Origin: Cavia porcellus
Lineage: Eukaryota; Chordata; Mammalia; Rodentia; Caviidae
DNA length: 64,000 bases
NCBI RefSeq assembly: GCF_034190915.1
Contig: NW_026947486.1
Location: 24,545,001 to 24,609,000 of the forward strand
Direction: 5' to 3'
The notes under the pieces were generated by a model. It did not search any database. It saw only the letters and a program-made list of their open reading frames with translations, and was not told the DNA's origin. Positions 62,983-64,000 of this stretch are shown piece by piece; position 1 is the stretch's first letter, and each line of letters begins with the position of its first letter. The translations under genes and the position numbers were made by a program.

Positions 62983-63269
62983 GGTACAAAACCAGACATA
63001 TCTAAAGGCCAACAAACCTAAAAGCAAAAACACAAGCCCACAACTATATAGATGAAGGTATGACCATATACAGATAAACACAGACTACAAACACACACCA
63101 GTGCCCATGTGCACTGTCTGCTGGGCTCTTCTGTAGGGGAAATGAGAGCATCCCCCCATGTCATGTTACACAAATAACCACAGTGTAAAGTGGAAAGTTA
63201 TCAGGTTTGGGAACAGAGGAAGTGCTGGGGAGTGCAGGAGAGAGAACCCTTTTGCTTGAGCAGAATAAA

Positions 63270-63470
63270 AATAAACTCCCATTTATTGCGCACCTTCCCT
63301 GTGTCAGGCATTTTCCACACATTATTTAATCTCTATGGCAAACTTGAGGTAAGAATTAGGATTCCTGTTTACCATAGGGAAAAAAGGCTCCCAGACAGAA
63401 AGTGACTGCCAAAGGTCTCAGAGCTAGAAAGTAGCAGAATGGAGATTCAGACCCCAAAGCCTGTGCCAGC
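63270..63470. repeat. MIR fragment
   Basis: TTTATTGCGCACCTTCCCTG and the CAGAAAGTGACTGCCAAAGG segment follow MIR. Confidence 0.55.
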
Positions 63471-63751
63471 CCTCCTGCTACCTTGAAGAGGAAAGACACT
63501 GGTTGACTGACTGACTGGCCTTGTCTAGGAAGAGCAAGGAGACATTAAGAGTGATGGACCTCGTGAGCCAAGATTCTAAGATGGGGAGAAGCAGAATGAA
63601 TGATTCCTAGGAATTAAGTATTGGTCTGCCTATGGTGAAGGGCAATGACCCTCCCTTGGTGCAGCTTTTAATGGCAAGTCTTCTCTTTCTCCTTCCCTTT
63701 ACTGGCACTACCCAGAGCCAGGCAGCCAGCAGGGGATGGGATCAGGATCCA

Positions 63752-63790
63752 GTTGCCATGGAAATGGATGGGGGCTGTTGCCATGGATAC
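63752..63790. promoter_or_regulatory. Pair of RFX X-box-like motifs
   Basis: GTTGCCATGGAAAT (63752-63765) and GTTGCCATGGATAC (63777-63790) each keep a full GTTGCC half-site and match 12 of 14 X-box positions, with starts 25 bp apart on the same strand. Confidence 0.5.
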
Positions 63791-64000
63791 CATAAGATGA
63801 GGGCAAGAGGAAGCAAGGGATGCTGAGGACTATCCCCATGACAACTTAGGCTCAAAAGGACTAGAAGTGAGAGACAAGAAAACAAGACAAGGAGGTCGGA
63901 GTACTGAGATGGGGCAGGAGGTTTTGGGTTCTGGAAGAAAACTGGGTAAGGAGATCAGAGCCAGCAGCGGGTAGAGAGGGTGTCTCTGTGTGTGTGTGTG

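Overview
The window is nuclear DNA of a placental mammal, almost certainly a rodent outside the mouse/rat group. Genes are split by GT-AG introns. The sequence is full of tRNA-derived ID-type SINEs, B1 SINEs, ID/B1 composites, L1/half-L1 LINEs, MIRs, old hAT and Tigger fragments and long (TC)n/(TG)n microsatellites. The young ID subfamily (GGCATAAGCGCCTGCCTTGC core, GGTACCGATAAA end) does not look like the murid one, so a squirrel-, beaver- or kangaroo-rat-related lineage is suggested, but the species cannot be fixed from the sequence.

Two protein genes lie head to tail on the minus strand, in the order found on the mammalian X chromosome (human Xp11.22). Positions 1-23766 carry the first 16 coding exons (781 codons) of KDM5C, the X-linked H3K4me3/me2 demethylase; the gene continues beyond position 1. 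Positions about 31.62-58.58 kb carry 13 coding exons (about 1242 codons, to the stop) of IQSEC2, a synaptic ARF guanine-nucleotide exchange factor; its first exon(s) lie beyond position 64000. All exon joins keep frame, splice sites are GT-AG, and I see no disruption, so both genes look functional. KDM5C residue counting gives the Fe(II) ligands at H514, E516 and H602, the numbering used for the human protein.

Layout: 1-23.77 kb KDM5C exons 16 to 1; 23.77-24.45 kb KDM5C 5'UTR and CpG-rich promoter (NRF1 palindrome, ETS sites, YY1/TISU-like element, two short upstream ORFs); 24.45-31.62 kb intergenic DNA with SINEs, MIRs and a hAT fragment; 31.62-33.92 kb IQSEC2 terminal exon; 34.5-58.58 kb the other IQSEC2 exons; 58.58-64 kb an upstream IQSEC2 intron.

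The most unusual sequence is non-coding: (1) an ORF2-less half-L1 (HAL1-like) retrotransposon at 40181-43934 and a second, 5'-truncated copy at 46076-47271, both flanked by target-site duplications and sharing a 3' region built from a degenerate ~150-190 bp repeated module; (2) a 3'-truncated, tailless 5S rRNA retro-pseudogene with a perfect 15 bp target-site duplication; (3) a TISU/YY1-like element that would start a 13-codon upstream ORF in KDM5C; (4) RFX X-box-like sites in the IQSEC2 upstream intron; (5) a CTCF-like site in an IQSEC2 intron. No prokaryotic, CRISPR or viral system was seen.
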